The notes beneath the pieces are model-generated. The model saw only the letters and a program-made list of their open reading frames with translations, made no database searches and was not told where the DNA came from. 64,000 nucleotides of DNA from Leucobacter sp. UCMA 4100 (lineage in GTDB: Bacteria; Actinomycetota; Actinomycetes; Actinomycetales; Microbacteriaceae): assembly GCF_027853335.1 (NCBI RefSeq), contig NZ_JAFEUS010000002.1, positions 1,348,514 through 1,412,513 of the forward strand, in the 5' to 3' direction. Every line of letters starts with the position of its first letter. Position 1 is the first letter of the stretch. Of the stretch, positions 33,965 through 42,600 are shown piece after piece. The position numbers were made by a program, and so were the translations under genes.

Positions 33965-35254
33965 ATGCGCATCGGGCTCGTATCTCTGCACACCTCTCCC
34001 CTCGAAACCCCGGGTGGGGGCGACGCGGGCGGTCTCAACGTCGTTGTGCGCGAGGCTGCTCTCGCACTCGAGGCGCTCGGCTACGAGGTCACGATCGCGA
34101 CCAGGGCATCGCTCAGGCAGCCCGCGGGTACTTTTCCACTCTCCAGCGATTCGAGCGTTACGGTTGTCGCGTTCGAGGTGGGCGACCCTGGCCTCAAGAA
34201 GCAAGCGCTCCACGCGCATACCCGCGAGTTTGGCCGGGCACTCGCCGCGCACCCGCTGCTCGGCGAGGTCGATGTGCTGCACGCACACTACTGGCTGAGC
34301 GGCATTGCGGCCCTCGAGGCGGGGCACGCTCCCGTCGTGACAACTCTGCACACGGTTGGCGCACAGAAGAACGCGCACCGCGCGGCCGCCGACGCACCCG
34401 AGCCTGGTTCCCGGCTCGACGCAGAGCGCCGGCTCGTCTCCGAGACCGCGCTCGTCGCGGGCAGTAGGAGCGAGCTCGCGGCGATCACCGAGGCTTACTG
34501 CAGCCCTGGCGGGGCGCCAATCACATCGCGGATCATTCACCCCGGCGTCGACACACGCCTCTTTTCACCGGAGAGCGAGACTCCTCCCGCGCCTCCCGAA
34601 CGGTCGGGGCCGGAGGCGAAAAGTGGGGCAGGCACAAGCACAGCGCCAAGGCGTCGAGACGAAGCCGCTCGCGGCGCGGCATTTCTTGTCATCGGGCGGG
34701 TACAGCCCCTCAAGGGGCAGGATCTCGCCGTCGAGGCGTTCATTGCCTTCGCTCAGCTCGAGCCCGAGCTCGCGCGGGGGGCAAGCCTCACGGTCGCGGG
34801 TCAGGCGACGCCGGGGCAGGAGCCTTTCTTGGCAGCGCTCCAAGAGCGGGCGGGCGCCTCGGGGCTCGACATTCGGTTCTTGCCGGCCCAGTCTCGAGAG
34901 GGCGCGGCTCGCCTCATGCGCGAGAGCACCGTGACCCTCATTCCCTCGCACTCTGAAACCTTCGGTCTCGTCGCGCTCGAGTCGGCGGCATCGGGCACCC
35001 CCGTGATCGCCGCTCACACCACCGGTCTCGTCGAATCTGTCAGCGAAGGTGTGAGCGGTGTGCTCGTGAGCGGGCGCGATGCGCTTCACTGGGCTCAGGC
35101 GATGGCCCACACGGTGCGCGACACCGAGGCGACTGAGGCGCTTGGCAGCTCTGCGCGTGCATACGCACAGAGGCACGACTGGCACGCGCACGCACAGTCT
35201 CTTGAAGCGTACTTCACTGAAATCGCCTCCGTACAACGAAAGCGTAACGTATGA
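33965..35254 (+). CDS. mshA: Glycosyltransferase family 4, MshA-like (D-inositol 3-phosphate glycosyltransferase)
   Basis: First mycothiol-pathway enzyme by similarity: joins GlcNAc from UDP-GlcNAc to inositol 3-phosphate. It has 429 residues. The N-terminal LVSLHTSPLETPGGGDAGGL matches the MshA pattern closely; HAHYWLSGIAAL, VIGRVQPLKGQDLAVEAF and HSETFGLVALESAASGTPVI are the later GT-B segments, with the E(x)7E pair. Between the two Rossmann halves is a Pro/Ser-rich linker (about 203-233) not typical of the family. ino1 (40683) and mshB (41833) nearby support a mycothiol role; another GT4 sugar transferase is possible. Confidence 0.75.
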   Translation: MRIGLVSLHTSPLETPGGGDAGGLNVVVREAALALEALGYEVTIATRASLRQPAGTFPLSSDSSVTVVAFEVGDPGLKKQALHAHTREFGRALAAHPLLGEVDVLHAHYWLSGIAALEAGHAPVVTTLHTVGAQKNAHRAAADAPEPGSRLDAERRLVSETALVAGSRSELAAITEAYCSPGGAPITSRIIHPGVDTRLFSPESETPPAPPERSGPEAKSGAGTSTAPRRRDEAARGAAFLVIGRVQPLKGQDLAVEAFIAFAQLEPELARGASLTVAGQATPGQEPFLAALQERAGASGLDIRFLPAQSREGAARLMRESTVTLIPSHSETFGLVALESAASGTPVIAAHTTGLVESVSEGVSGVLVSGRDALHWAQAMAHTVRDTEATEALGSSARAYAQRHDWHAHAQSLEAYFTEIASVQRKRNV

Positions 35255-35384
35255 CATTTTGTGAAGATATGCGTGCGATTGCTTATGAGATCGCGTATCG
35301 TCGTAACCGCGCCCAGCACCCCGGGCATCACCGACCCGCGCACCGCACCCGAGCGCACGGGCACCCACAGCACAGGAAGTTCGC

Positions 35385-36137
35385 ATGACCGACCGCGATG
35401 CGGCGCTCACGTTTACGAAGGTGAGCAAACAGTACGAAGGCCCCGCGCCCGTTCTGGCGTTACACAACGTTTCTCTTGAGATCGCCCAGGGTGAAATCTT
35501 TGGCATCGTGGGGGAGTCGGGGTCTGGTAAGTCGACGTTCCTTGACCTGTGCGTTGGCCTGTTGCAGCCAACGAGCGGATCAGTGCGGGTGCTCGGTACC
35601 TCTGTCTCCGGCCTTTCTGACCGTGCGCTGCGCAAGCTGCGCCGCACCATCGGGGTCGTGTTTCAGGGCAATAATCTGCTCAGCAATGAGACGGTCGAAG
35701 ACAACATCGAGTTGCCACTGAAGCTCACGGGTGCCAAGAACCCGAAGCGCGTTGCCGAGCTCCTCTCGTTCGTGGGCCTTTCGCACCGCGCCAAGCAATA
35801 CCCGGGGGCGCTCTCAGGCGGCGAGCGGCAGCGCGTCGCGATCGCGCGGGCCCTCATGACGCAGCCGAGCATCGTGCTCTTTGACGAGCCGACCTCGGCC
35901 CTCGACCTCTCAACGCGCGACGACATTCTGCGCCTCATTCGCGCCACGAACACCGAGTTTTCAACCACCTGCGTGCTCGTTTCGCACGAGCTCGACGCGG
36001 TCAGAGCCATCTGCCAGCGAGCAGCCCTCTTCGAGAACGGCAAGCTGCGCGAGGTCGTAGAGGTTGCGACCTCGTTCAACGGCGACGATGATGAAACGCC
36101 GTACCTTGACTACGCGAAAGGCTACCTCGGGTCATGA
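35385..36137 (+). CDS. metN: Methionine-type ABC importer, ATP-binding protein (short form)
   Basis: ATPase of a MetNIQ-like importer, 250 residues. Walker A GESGSGKST, Q-loop VVFQGNNLL, signature LSGGERQRVAIARA, Walker B IVLFDEPTSALD and H-loop VSHELDAV are intact. Full-length MetN has about 340 residues because of a C-terminal NIL/ACT-like domain that binds methionine and inhibits uptake; this protein stops soon after the nucleotide domain, so that feedback is missing. Its TGA overlaps the metI ATG (ATGA). Substrate is assigned from the permease and lipoproteins. Confidence 0.85.
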   Translation: MTDRDAALTFTKVSKQYEGPAPVLALHNVSLEIAQGEIFGIVGESGSGKSTFLDLCVGLLQPTSGSVRVLGTSVSGLSDRALRKLRRTIGVVFQGNNLLSNETVEDNIELPLKLTGAKNPKRVAELLSFVGLSHRAKQYPGALSGGERQRVAIARALMTQPSIVLFDEPTSALDLSTRDDILRLIRATNTEFSTTCVLVSHELDAVRAICQRAALFENGKLREVVEVATSFNGDDDETPYLDYAKGYLGS

Positions 36138-36796
36138 TCGACGCCATTGTGAGTAACTGGCCCGCGCTCGGCACAGCGCTCATCGAGACCGGCATCATGG
36201 TGTTTTTTGCGTTGCTCGCGGCGGTGTTGCTCGGCCTGCCGCTCGGCACCGTCATCTTTCTCACCGGGAAAGGGGGCATCAGGAAGAATCGCTTCGTGTG
36301 GCTCATCGCCGACTCGTACGTCACGGTCGTGCGCGCCTTCCCCTTCCTCCTCTTCATTGTCTTCCTCATCCCGTTCACTCGCCTCGTGCTCGGCACATCT
36401 TTCGGAGTAGCGGGAGGAACCTTCCCGCTACTTTTCGTCGCCGTCGCGATTTTCGCGAGGCTCACCGAGCAGATTCTGCGTGAGATTCCCCCCGGCATTC
36501 TTCGAGCCGCCCAGGCGATGGGGGCGAGCACCCTGCAAATCGTCACCCGTTTCCTGCTCTCTGAGGGCCGCCCCGGGCTCGTCTACGCCCTCACCTCGGC
36601 GACCGTCACCCTCGTCTCATACTCGACCGTGCTCGGGGTTGTCGGTGGCGGCGGTATCGGAGACTTTGCGATGCGCCACGGGTACCAGCGATACGACTGG
36701 ACGCTCATGTACGCGGCAGTCATTCTCACCGTCGGTTGCGTACTCATCATTCAGTTCGTGGGCAACCGCATCTCAGCAGCACTCGACAAGCGTTAG
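36134..36796 (+). CDS. metI: Methionine-type ABC importer, permease
   Basis: MetI-like permease of 220 residues with about five helices. The N-terminus gives ALGTALIETGIMVFFALLAA; FARLTEQILREIPPGILRAAQAMGA is the EAA loop that docks on the ATPase; VVGGGGIGDFAMRHGY is highly typical of MetI. It overlaps metN by 4 bp and is followed by two substrate-binding lipoprotein genes. Confidence 0.92.
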   Translation: MIDAIVSNWPALGTALIETGIMVFFALLAAVLLGLPLGTVIFLTGKGGIRKNRFVWLIADSYVTVVRAFPFLLFIVFLIPFTRLVLGTSFGVAGGTFPLLFVAVAIFARLTEQILREIPPGILRAAQAMGASTLQIVTRFLLSEGRPGLVYALTSATVTLVSYSTVLGVVGGGGIGDFAMRHGYQRYDWTLMYAAVILTVGCVLIIQFVGNRISAALDKR

Positions 36797-36860
36797 CAGC
36801 GCCAATCCTGGCGACGCTCCTCACCACCCCGCAACACCCACACCAATGAAGGAGATTCCC

Positions 36861-37694
36861 TTGAAGTTCTCACGCCGCCTCACCGCCGTGGGCGTCATCG
36901 CGATTGCGACCCTCGGCCTGAGCGCCTGCGCGCAGTCCGGCGATGCCGACAACAGCGACGACGCGAAATCACAAGACCCCGTCGTCATTCAGGTTGCCTC
37001 GTCGTCAACGCCCATGACCGACGTGGTGCTCGCCGCCGCCGAGGTCATCGAAGACGGCTACGAGGTGAAACTCGTCGAGACCTCGGGCGTCTTCACCCCG
37101 AACGTCATTCTCAACGACGGTGAGGTCGACGCAAACTTCATCCAGCATCCGCCGCACATGGAAGACTTCAACGAGGGAAACAATGGCACCCTCGCCGTCG
37201 TACAGCCCATCTACTACGTCGTGGGCGGCTTTTACGCGAAAGACCTGAAGTCGCTCGACGACCTCGCCGACGGCGCCAAGGTATCGATCCCGAACGACAG
37301 TAACCAGGGTAGGGCGCTCGGGCTGCTCGAGAGCGAAGGCCTCATCACGCTGAAGAAGGGCGTCGACAAGTTCGATGCCACGGTCGATGACGTCGAGAAG
37401 AACCCCAAGAACCTCGAGTTCATCGCGGTCGAGCTCGCAAACGCGAACGTCTCGTACGACGAGGCCGACCTCACCTACCTGCTCGCCTCGTACGCGCGCC
37501 AGCTCGAGCTCTTTCCCGACACCGACGCACTCGCAACCGATCAGGATGATCGCTTCGCGGTTTCGCTCGTCGCCCGCGAAGACAACGTCGACAGCCCAGA
37601 GATTGAGGCGCTAAAGCGCGCGTTCACCTCAGAGAAGGTGCTCGAGACGCTCGAAAGCTTCGACCAGCCCGCGGCCTTCACCCCCGCGAAGTAG
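36861..37694 (+). CDS. metQ: MetQ/NlpA-family substrate-binding lipoprotein 1
   Basis: Binding protein of the methionine-type importer, 277 residues, lipid-anchored outside the membrane: signal MKFSRRLTAVGVIAIA, lipobox LSAC. NlpA-family core: IQVASSSTPMTDVVLAAA, NDGEVDANFIQHPPHME, KVSIPNDSNQGRALGLL. The TTG at 36861 is chosen because AAGGAG (36849-36854) lies 6 nt upstream; the in-frame ATG at 36846 overlaps that site. Third gene of the importer operon, 64 bp after metI, and paralogous to the next gene. Confidence 0.88.
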   Translation: MKFSRRLTAVGVIAIATLGLSACAQSGDADNSDDAKSQDPVVIQVASSSTPMTDVVLAAAEVIEDGYEVKLVETSGVFTPNVILNDGEVDANFIQHPPHMEDFNEGNNGTLAVVQPIYYVVGGFYAKDLKSLDDLADGAKVSIPNDSNQGRALGLLESEGLITLKKGVDKFDATVDDVEKNPKNLEFIAVELANANVSYDEADLTYLLASYARQLELFPDTDALATDQDDRFAVSLVAREDNVDSPEIEALKRAFTSEKVLETLESFDQPAAFTPAK

Positions 37695-37770
37695 TTCAAG
37701 CCTCCCGAGCCGATCACCATCCGGGTTTTCGGCGTTCACAACACCCAATCATCACTCAGCAAGGAGAACC

Positions 37771-38589
37771 ATGACGTTCACAAGACGACTGCTCACCGTA
37801 GCCTCGGCCGCCATCATCGGCCTCGGCGTTACGGCATGTGGGGCCTCCGAGTCACCGGAGGCAGGGAAGTCAGGCGACGAGCCCGTCACGATTCGTGTCG
37901 CGGCGGTTTCAACGCCCATGACCGACGTCGTGCTCGCGGCAGCCGACTCGATTGAAGAGGGGTACGAGATCGAGCTCGTTGAGCTCGGCGACTACCCGAT
38001 CGTCAACAACGCGATTAAGGAGGGCGAGGTCGACGCGAGCTTCTCACAGCACATTCCGTACATGGAGGAGTTCAACGAGGCTAACAACGCCGACCTCGTC
38101 GCGGTGCAGCCCGTATACGACGCCATCGTGTCGTTCTACTCGCGCGAGTTCCGCTCGTGGGAGGAGCTGCCAGAGGGCGCAAAGCTATTCATTCCCGAAG
38201 ACACCTCAAACACGGGGCGCGCGCTCGACCTGCTCGAACAGGGCGGCGTGCTGAAGCTTGACCCGAAGGTTGAGCGCTTCGAGGCGGGCCTCGACGACAT
38301 CGTCGAGAACCCGAAGAACGTCGAGTTCACCCAGGTCGGCTTCTCTGAGCTGCCGGCCGCATACCCCGAGGCCGACGCGGTGTTCATGTACTACGCCTTC
38401 GCGCGCATGATCGACCTCGACCCCGAGAAAGACACGATCGCCTCAGAGACCGACGGTCCCTTCACCATTCAGCTCGTCACCCGTGCCGAGCTCGAAGACT
38501 CTGACGAGATCGCCGCACTCAAGAAGGCGTTCACGAGCGACAAGGTTCGCGAGGTCACCGAAGAGTCGGGCAACACCCCGGCGTTCTAA
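37771..38589 (+). CDS. MetQ/NlpA-family substrate-binding lipoprotein 2
   Basis: A second NlpA-type lipoprotein, 272 residues. Signal peptide with lipobox VTAC, then VRVAAVSTPMTDVVLAAADS-like core, KEGEVDASFSQHIPYMEEFN and FIPEDTSNTGRALDLLEQ. AAGGAG lies just before the ATG. It is clearly a duplicate of the preceding metQ but diverged, mainly in the pocket-lining regions, so it may widen the substrate range of one importer. 76 bp separate the two, with no clear terminator between them. Confidence 0.88.
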   Translation: MTFTRRLLTVASAAIIGLGVTACGASESPEAGKSGDEPVTIRVAAVSTPMTDVVLAAADSIEEGYEIELVELGDYPIVNNAIKEGEVDASFSQHIPYMEEFNEANNADLVAVQPVYDAIVSFYSREFRSWEELPEGAKLFIPEDTSNTGRALDLLEQGGVLKLDPKVERFEAGLDDIVENPKNVEFTQVGFSELPAAYPEADAVFMYYAFARMIDLDPEKDTIASETDGPFTIQLVTRAELEDSDEIAALKKAFTSDKVREVTEESGNTPAF

Positions 38590-38637
38590 GGCCCTGCGTC
38601 CAAGGCCCGGCGTCACGCACGCGCCCGGCCAACGCCC

Positions 38638-38671
38638 GCTTGGCCCGAGCAATTTACTGCTCGGGCCAAGC
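38638..38671. terminator. Hairpin between convergent metQ2 and DUF4166 genes
   Basis: Perfect 14-bp arms (38638-38651 and 38658-38671) with a 6-nt loop. The loop contains the TAA of the minus-strand DUF4166 gene, and the right arm encodes its last residues. Likely acts in both directions. Confidence 0.6.
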
Positions 38672-39301
38672 ATCAAATGATCCCTCGTACTCAAGCACCG
38701 TTCCCAGCAACGGGTTGCGCACGCGGGCCGCAACCGTCTGCAGACCGCCACGCTCGTCATACCCGTGCAGCACGTGAACCGACACCGAGGCAAACGACGG
38801 AAGCCTCAAGCGCAGCCCCGCAAGCCGCAGCCAGGCCCGCTCCGACCACAGCACGAGCTCGCCCCGATCGGTCGCCGAACAGCGAAGCCTCAGCTCGACC
38901 CTGCCGGCACCCCCGAGAACGTTCGTGAGCGTGCCCCGGTCAGGGCCCACGAAGAGCTCGTCAACGAACCGCTGCTCGCCGCCCTCAAAGCAAAACACCC
39001 TCGTCGCCGTGAGCTTCGTCGCCCCGTCGGGCGTGAGCGACTGCTCGTTACGCACGAGAAACGGCACGTTTCGCCCGAAACCGGTCATGAGCAGCTCGGG
39101 CCCCACGAAGGGCCTCGCGATGAGGTTCAAGCGGCCAAAGCGACTGCCGGCAACCCGAAAGACGCCCTCGCCAACCACCACGCCACGCTCGCCCTCGGCC
39201 CCACCGGGCCCCTCGGCGTACTCCCGCACCTTCGGGTGCAACAACTCAGCTTGCGACCCCATGGCCTCAAGAAATACCGAACGCTCGCGCCTCTGCCGCA
39301 T
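38654..39301 (-). CDS. DUF4166 family protein, copy 2
   Basis: A 215-residue soluble protein of the DUF4166 type: early HPKV and GVFRVAGSRFGRLNLIARPFV, then VPFLVRN, an arginine-bearing strand (LTATRVFCFEGG) and the end RNPLLGTVLEYEGSF. The family often lies in or next to membrane or saccharopine-dehydrogenase-like proteins; function unknown. The start overlaps the stop of the upstream paralogue (TGATG; GTG at 39304 is the alternative). Last gene of the SRPBCC-DUF4166-DUF4166 operon. Confidence 0.75.
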   Translation of the reverse strand: MRQRRERSVFLEAMGSQAELLHPKVREYAEGPGGAEGERGVVVGEGVFRVAGSRFGRLNLIARPFVGPELLMTGFGRNVPFLVRNEQSLTPDGATKLTATRVFCFEGGEQRFVDELFVGPDRGTLTNVLGGAGRVELRLRCSATDRGELVLWSERAWLRLAGLRLRLPSFASVSVHVLHGYDERGGLQTVAARVRNPLLGTVLEYEGSFDAWPEQ

Positions 39302-39987
39302 CACTCGCGCGCTTCCTCTCTCACGGGCTTCAACCGCGCCGGAGCGTCATCGCACTCGGGAAACTCGCACGTGAACTCGCCCCGGTACCCGAACAGCGCC
39401 CCCAAGAAGCGATTGCGCACCACCATGTCGATCACGTAGCACTGCCGCTCGTCATCGTAGAACTCCGTGAGCGAGGCATTGCCGCTGAACAACATCGGAA
39501 ACGCGAAGGCCACGGGCCCCTCGTAAAAGCGCTGCGCACCCGAGGTGAGCCGCAGCCCACCGCGCTCATCAACCGCGAGATCGAGGTCGACCACGAGGTG
39601 CTGGTGCGTGCCGAGGTAGTCAATCACGCGGCGCTCTCGCTCGCTAAAAATCATCGTCGCGTCAAAACGGCGCTGCCGCCTCGGCGTGACCTGCATCGTG
39701 CGCACGAAGGTCACGGTCTCGCGCCCAAAGCGATCGAGATAGGGGTAGTTCTCAATGCGAAAGGGCACATTGCTGCCGGCCTCAGGAAACATGATGTTTC
39801 GCAGCGCACCAAACCGCAAAAAGGGGCGAACCCACCAGGCACCGCGACGAATCTCGAGCATCGTCCCCTCGCCGACGCACCCGTAGCCCGCCGCAAGGCC
39901 CACCCCGAAGCGCCGTCGCATCATCGGGTGCAGCCGTTCAAAGTCATCTCCCAGAGCGCGCTCAAACACGCCTCGCTGTTCAGCCAT
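39301..39987 (-). CDS. DUF4166 family protein, copy 1
   Basis: A 228-residue paralogue of the next gene, with the same order of segments: LHPMMRRRFGVG, GEGTMLEIRRGAWWVRPFLR, VPFRIENYP, TFVRTMQVTPRRQRRFDATM and the end RNRFLGALFGYRGEF. ATG at 39987 has AAGGAG upstream and overlaps the SRPBCC gene by 8 bp. Function unknown; the tandem copies may form a heterodimer, which is only a suggestion. Confidence 0.75.
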   Translation of the reverse strand: MAEQRGVFERALGDDFERLHPMMRRRFGVGLAAGYGCVGEGTMLEIRRGAWWVRPFLRFGALRNIMFPEAGSNVPFRIENYPYLDRFGRETVTFVRTMQVTPRRQRRFDATMIFSERERRVIDYLGTHQHLVVDLDLAVDERGGLRLTSGAQRFYEGPVAFAFPMLFSGNASLTEFYDDERQCYVIDMVVRNRFLGALFGYRGEFTCEFPECDDAPARLKPVREEARE

Positions 39988-40642
39988 GGGCTGCTCCTTG
40001 ATCGTCGTCAAGCCTCGCGAGAAGCTCGGGCGCCTCGCGCATCGAGGGCCGAGTCGTCCGACCCTCCGGCGCACTGCGGCAGGCCGAGGCTCGCGCCCGC
40101 GGCCCGCCGAACCAGCCTCGCAGCGGGCCGATCCGCTCGGGTAGGGTGCCAGCCTCAGCCCACTGTCTCAGGCGATCGAAGCTCCAGGCGGTGATCCACC
40201 ACACCATGCGACGCACGATGAGCCGGTCGAGCACGCGCCCAACGGCACCAAAGCCGGGGGTGTAGTCGTAGCCGGTGATGAAACGCACGCCCTCGGCGGT
40301 GGGAACATAGCGCCAGTAGCCGCGGCCCGAGCGAAGCGGCGAGAACCAGCCATCGCTCTCAAACGTGAGCGCCGAGGTGCGCGAGCCGGCCGCGCCGAAG
40401 CGCTCGCCAGCCGAGACCCCCGTGCCGTGAATCGTCACGAGGGGGAGGGCGTCGAGCTCGTACCTGAACTGCTGCGCGCCGTCTTCGCGAAGCGTCGTCG
40501 GGATGATGCGCGAAAAGCGCGCGTCCCACCGCGTGTGCTGGGCGGGGTCTTGCGTGAGCTGCCACACGAGCTCGATCGGCGCGGCAATGTCGATCTCGAT
40601 GTACAGGGCACGCGAGGCTCGTCGAGATGCAAAAGGCGCCAT
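39980..40642 (-). CDS. SRPBCC-superfamily (START-like) protein
   Basis: A 220-residue protein. Residues about 15-160 show the SRPBCC fold: IEIDIAAPIELVWQLTQDPA, HTRWDARFSRI, a basic GRGYWRYVPTAEGVRF strand pair, and the long C-terminal helix (VRRMVWWITAWSFDRLRQW). The last 45 residues are disordered and Arg-rich. Such folds bind lipids or polyketides. First gene of an overlapping operon with two DUF4166 genes, so lipid handling by all three is a reasonable guess. Confidence 0.8.
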   Translation of the reverse strand: MAPFASRRASRALYIEIDIAAPIELVWQLTQDPAQHTRWDARFSRIIPTTLREDGAQQFRYELDALPLVTIHGTGVSAGERFGAAGSRTSALTFESDGWFSPLRSGRGYWRYVPTAEGVRFITGYDYTPGFGAVGRVLDRLIVRRMVWWITAWSFDRLRQWAEAGTLPERIGPLRGWFGGPRARASACRSAPEGRTTRPSMREAPELLARLDDDQGAAHG

Positions 40643-40682
40643 GGTGCGAGAATACCCGAACCATGGCGCCCTGTGCACGAAA

Positions 40683-41747
40683 CTACTGGGCGAGGAACGC
40701 CTCAAGATCAGCGCGAGCCTCGTCGTCAGGCTGCTGCACCGCGGGCGACTTCATGAAGTACGCCGACGCCGAAGCGAGGGGGCCCTTGTGCCCGCGGTCG
40801 AGCGCGACCTTCGCCGAGCGGATCGCGTCGATCATGGTGCCAGCCGAGTTGGGAGAATCCCACACCTCGAGCTTGTACTCGAGGCTCATGGGTACGTCGC
40901 CGAAGCCGCGGCCCTCGAGACGCACGAACGCGAACTTGCGGTCTTTGAGCCAGGGCACGTGGTCGCTCGGGCCAATGTGCACGTCGTCGGCGTCGAGATC
41001 GACGTCGATGTTCGAGGTGACGGCCTGGGTCTTTGAGATCTTCTTCGACTCGAGACGGTCGCGCTCGAGCATGTTCATGAAGTCCATGTTGCCGCCAACG
41101 TTGAGCTGGTAGGTGTGGTCGAGGGCAATGCCGCGCGACTCCATGAGGCGGGCGAGCACGCGGTGCGTGATCGTCGCGCCAACCTGGCTCTTAATGTCGT
41201 CGCCGACAATGGGCAGGCCAGCGTCAACGAACTTCTGCGCCCACACTGGGTCTGAAGCGACGAACACTGGCACGGCGTTCACAAACGCGATGCCGGCGTC
41301 GAGGGCGGCCTGCGCGTAGAACTTGACGGCCTCTTCTGAGCCAACGGGAAGGTAGCAGGCGAGCACGTCAGCGCCCGAGTCTTTGAGCGCCTGCACCACG
41401 TCGACGACGGGGGCCTCTGACTCGGTCGACACGTCCTGGTAGTACGAGCCGAAGCCGTCGAGCGTGGGGCCGCGAAGCACCTCGAGGCCGAGGTTCGGCA
41501 CCTCAGAGAATTTCACGGTGTTGTTGTGGCCCGACCAGATGGCCTCAGAGAGGTCTTTACCGACCTTCTGCGCGTCAACGTCGAACGCGGCAACGAACTG
41601 GAGGTCGCTCACGTGGTAGCCGCCGAGCCGAACGTGCATGAGTCCCGGAACCTGGGCGTCGTCGGCCGCATCGCGGTAGTACTCGACACCCTGTACCAGT
41701 GAGCTCACACAGTTTCCAATGCCCGCAAGAGCAACCTTTACACCCAT
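40683..41747 (-). CDS. ino1: Inositol-3-phosphate synthase
   Basis: Converts glucose 6-phosphate to 1L-myo-inositol 1-phosphate (D-inositol 3-phosphate) with NAD, feeding phosphatidylinositol lipids and mycothiol. It is the short actinobacterial type, 354 residues: [18 protein letters not shown] at the NAD fold, [38 protein letters not shown] and the catalytic-lysine region [17 protein letters not shown] at 41747 is preferred with GGGAG 6 nt upstream. Together with mshA and mshB it completes the inositol branch of mycothiol synthesis seen here. Confidence 0.95.
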   Translation of the reverse strand: MGVKVALAGIGNCVSSLVQGVEYYRDAADDAQVPGLMHVRLGGYHVSDLQFVAAFDVDAQKVGKDLSEAIWSGHNNTVKFSEVPNLGLEVLRGPTLDGFGSYYQDVSTESEAPVVDVVQALKDSGADVLACYLPVGSEEAVKFYAQAALDAGIAFVNAVPVFVASDPVWAQKFVDAGLPIVGDDIKSQVGATITHRVLARLMESRGIALDHTYQLNVGGNMDFMNMLERDRLESKKISKTQAVTSNIDVDLDADDVHIGPSDHVPWLKDRKFAFVRLEGRGFGDVPMSLEYKLEVWDSPNSAGTMIDAIRSAKVALDRGHKGPLASASAYFMKSPAVQQPDDEARADLEAFLAQ

Positions 41748-41832
41748 CGACATCTCCCAAGTTTTCCTTGTGCTCGTGACTCTCATTAAGAAAGCCACCT
41801 TTTAGTGTAATACGACAGCCCTCGCGGGGCAG

Positions 41833-42600
41833 TCACGCATCTCCCAGTATCGGGGCTGCGCGAAGCATAAATCGCTCGACGCTCGCGATCGGCTCCCGCT
41901 GCCCACCGACGTGCTCGATCGTCTCGTCGTCAATGACGGTGAGCTGCGTCCCGTGCATGCGAAGCGCGCCGATCTTGCGATCGAGGCTCTCGGTGACGTC
42001 GTAGGCCTCGGCCGCTTCGTCGCTCGAGATCTCCCAGAACGGAACATCGATTGCCGCCGCTACCGCGCGCGCCGCCCGGTGGGCGAGAACGTGATCGGGG
42101 TGCCCGTAGCCACCCTCGTCGTTGTAGCTCACGATCGCGTCGCACTCGAGCGTGAGCACGCCGTAGAGCAGGTCGTTGATGAGCTCGGCTGCGGGGGCCT
42201 TCGTGAGCGCCTCGGCGCCGGTTTCGGCCGCGCTCACGGCCATGCCGTCGTCGCCCCATTCCATTCCCGAGTCTTCGTACACGCGTGGTTCCAGGCCGGC
42301 CTGGCGTGCGGGCGGCTCGCCGAGAAAGGCGTGGCCCTCGACGCCGAGCATGAGCATTGCGGCCTGCAACTCCTGCTCGCGGTGCGGCGCGAGTTGCGGA
42401 GTGCCCTGCAGCGAGGCGAAGGGGCCCGGGGTCACCTCGCCCCGCTCACCGCGGGTGAGAGTCACGAGGCCGGCGGGCTTTCCAGCCCCGCGAAGGGCAG
42501 CAATCGTGCCACCCGTCGCGATCGTCTCGTCGTCTGGGTGAGCGTGAACAAACACGACGCGCTCGGCGCCGCCAAACCAGGTTTCGGGGTGGTGATTCAC
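41833..42600 (-). CDS. mshB: PIG-L-family deacetylase, probably MshB (GlcNAc-inositol deacetylase)
   Basis: Zinc deacetylase, 255 residues. The metal motif HAHPDDETIATGG and the second His in GGYGHPDHVLAHRAA are intact. MshB removes the acetyl group from GlcNAc-inositol in mycothiol synthesis; the close paralogue Mca (conjugate amidase) has the same motifs, so the choice between them rests on family and context (mshA, ino1 nearby). GTG at 42600 overlaps the pcnA TGA as GTGA, so it is coupled to the CCA-adding enzyme. Confidence 0.78.
   Translation of the reverse strand: MNHHPETWFGGAERVVFVHAHPDDETIATGGTIAALRGAGKPAGLVTLTRGERGEVTPGPFASLQGTPQLAPHREQELQAAMLMLGVEGHAFLGEPPARQAGLEPRVYEDSGMEWGDDGMAVSAAETGAEALTKAPAAELINDLLYGVLTLECDAIVSYNDEGGYGHPDHVLAHRAARAVAAAIDVPFWEISSDEAAEAYDVTESLDRKIGALRMHGTQLTVIDDETIEHVGGQREPIASVERFMLRAAPILGDA

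Noticed and set aside
35255-35384. Possible SAM riboswitch in front of the methionine importer
   Set aside because: I looked for SAM-I and SAM-IV core motifs and saw only a weak imperfect hairpin (GATATGCG with CGCGTATC), so no riboswitch is called.
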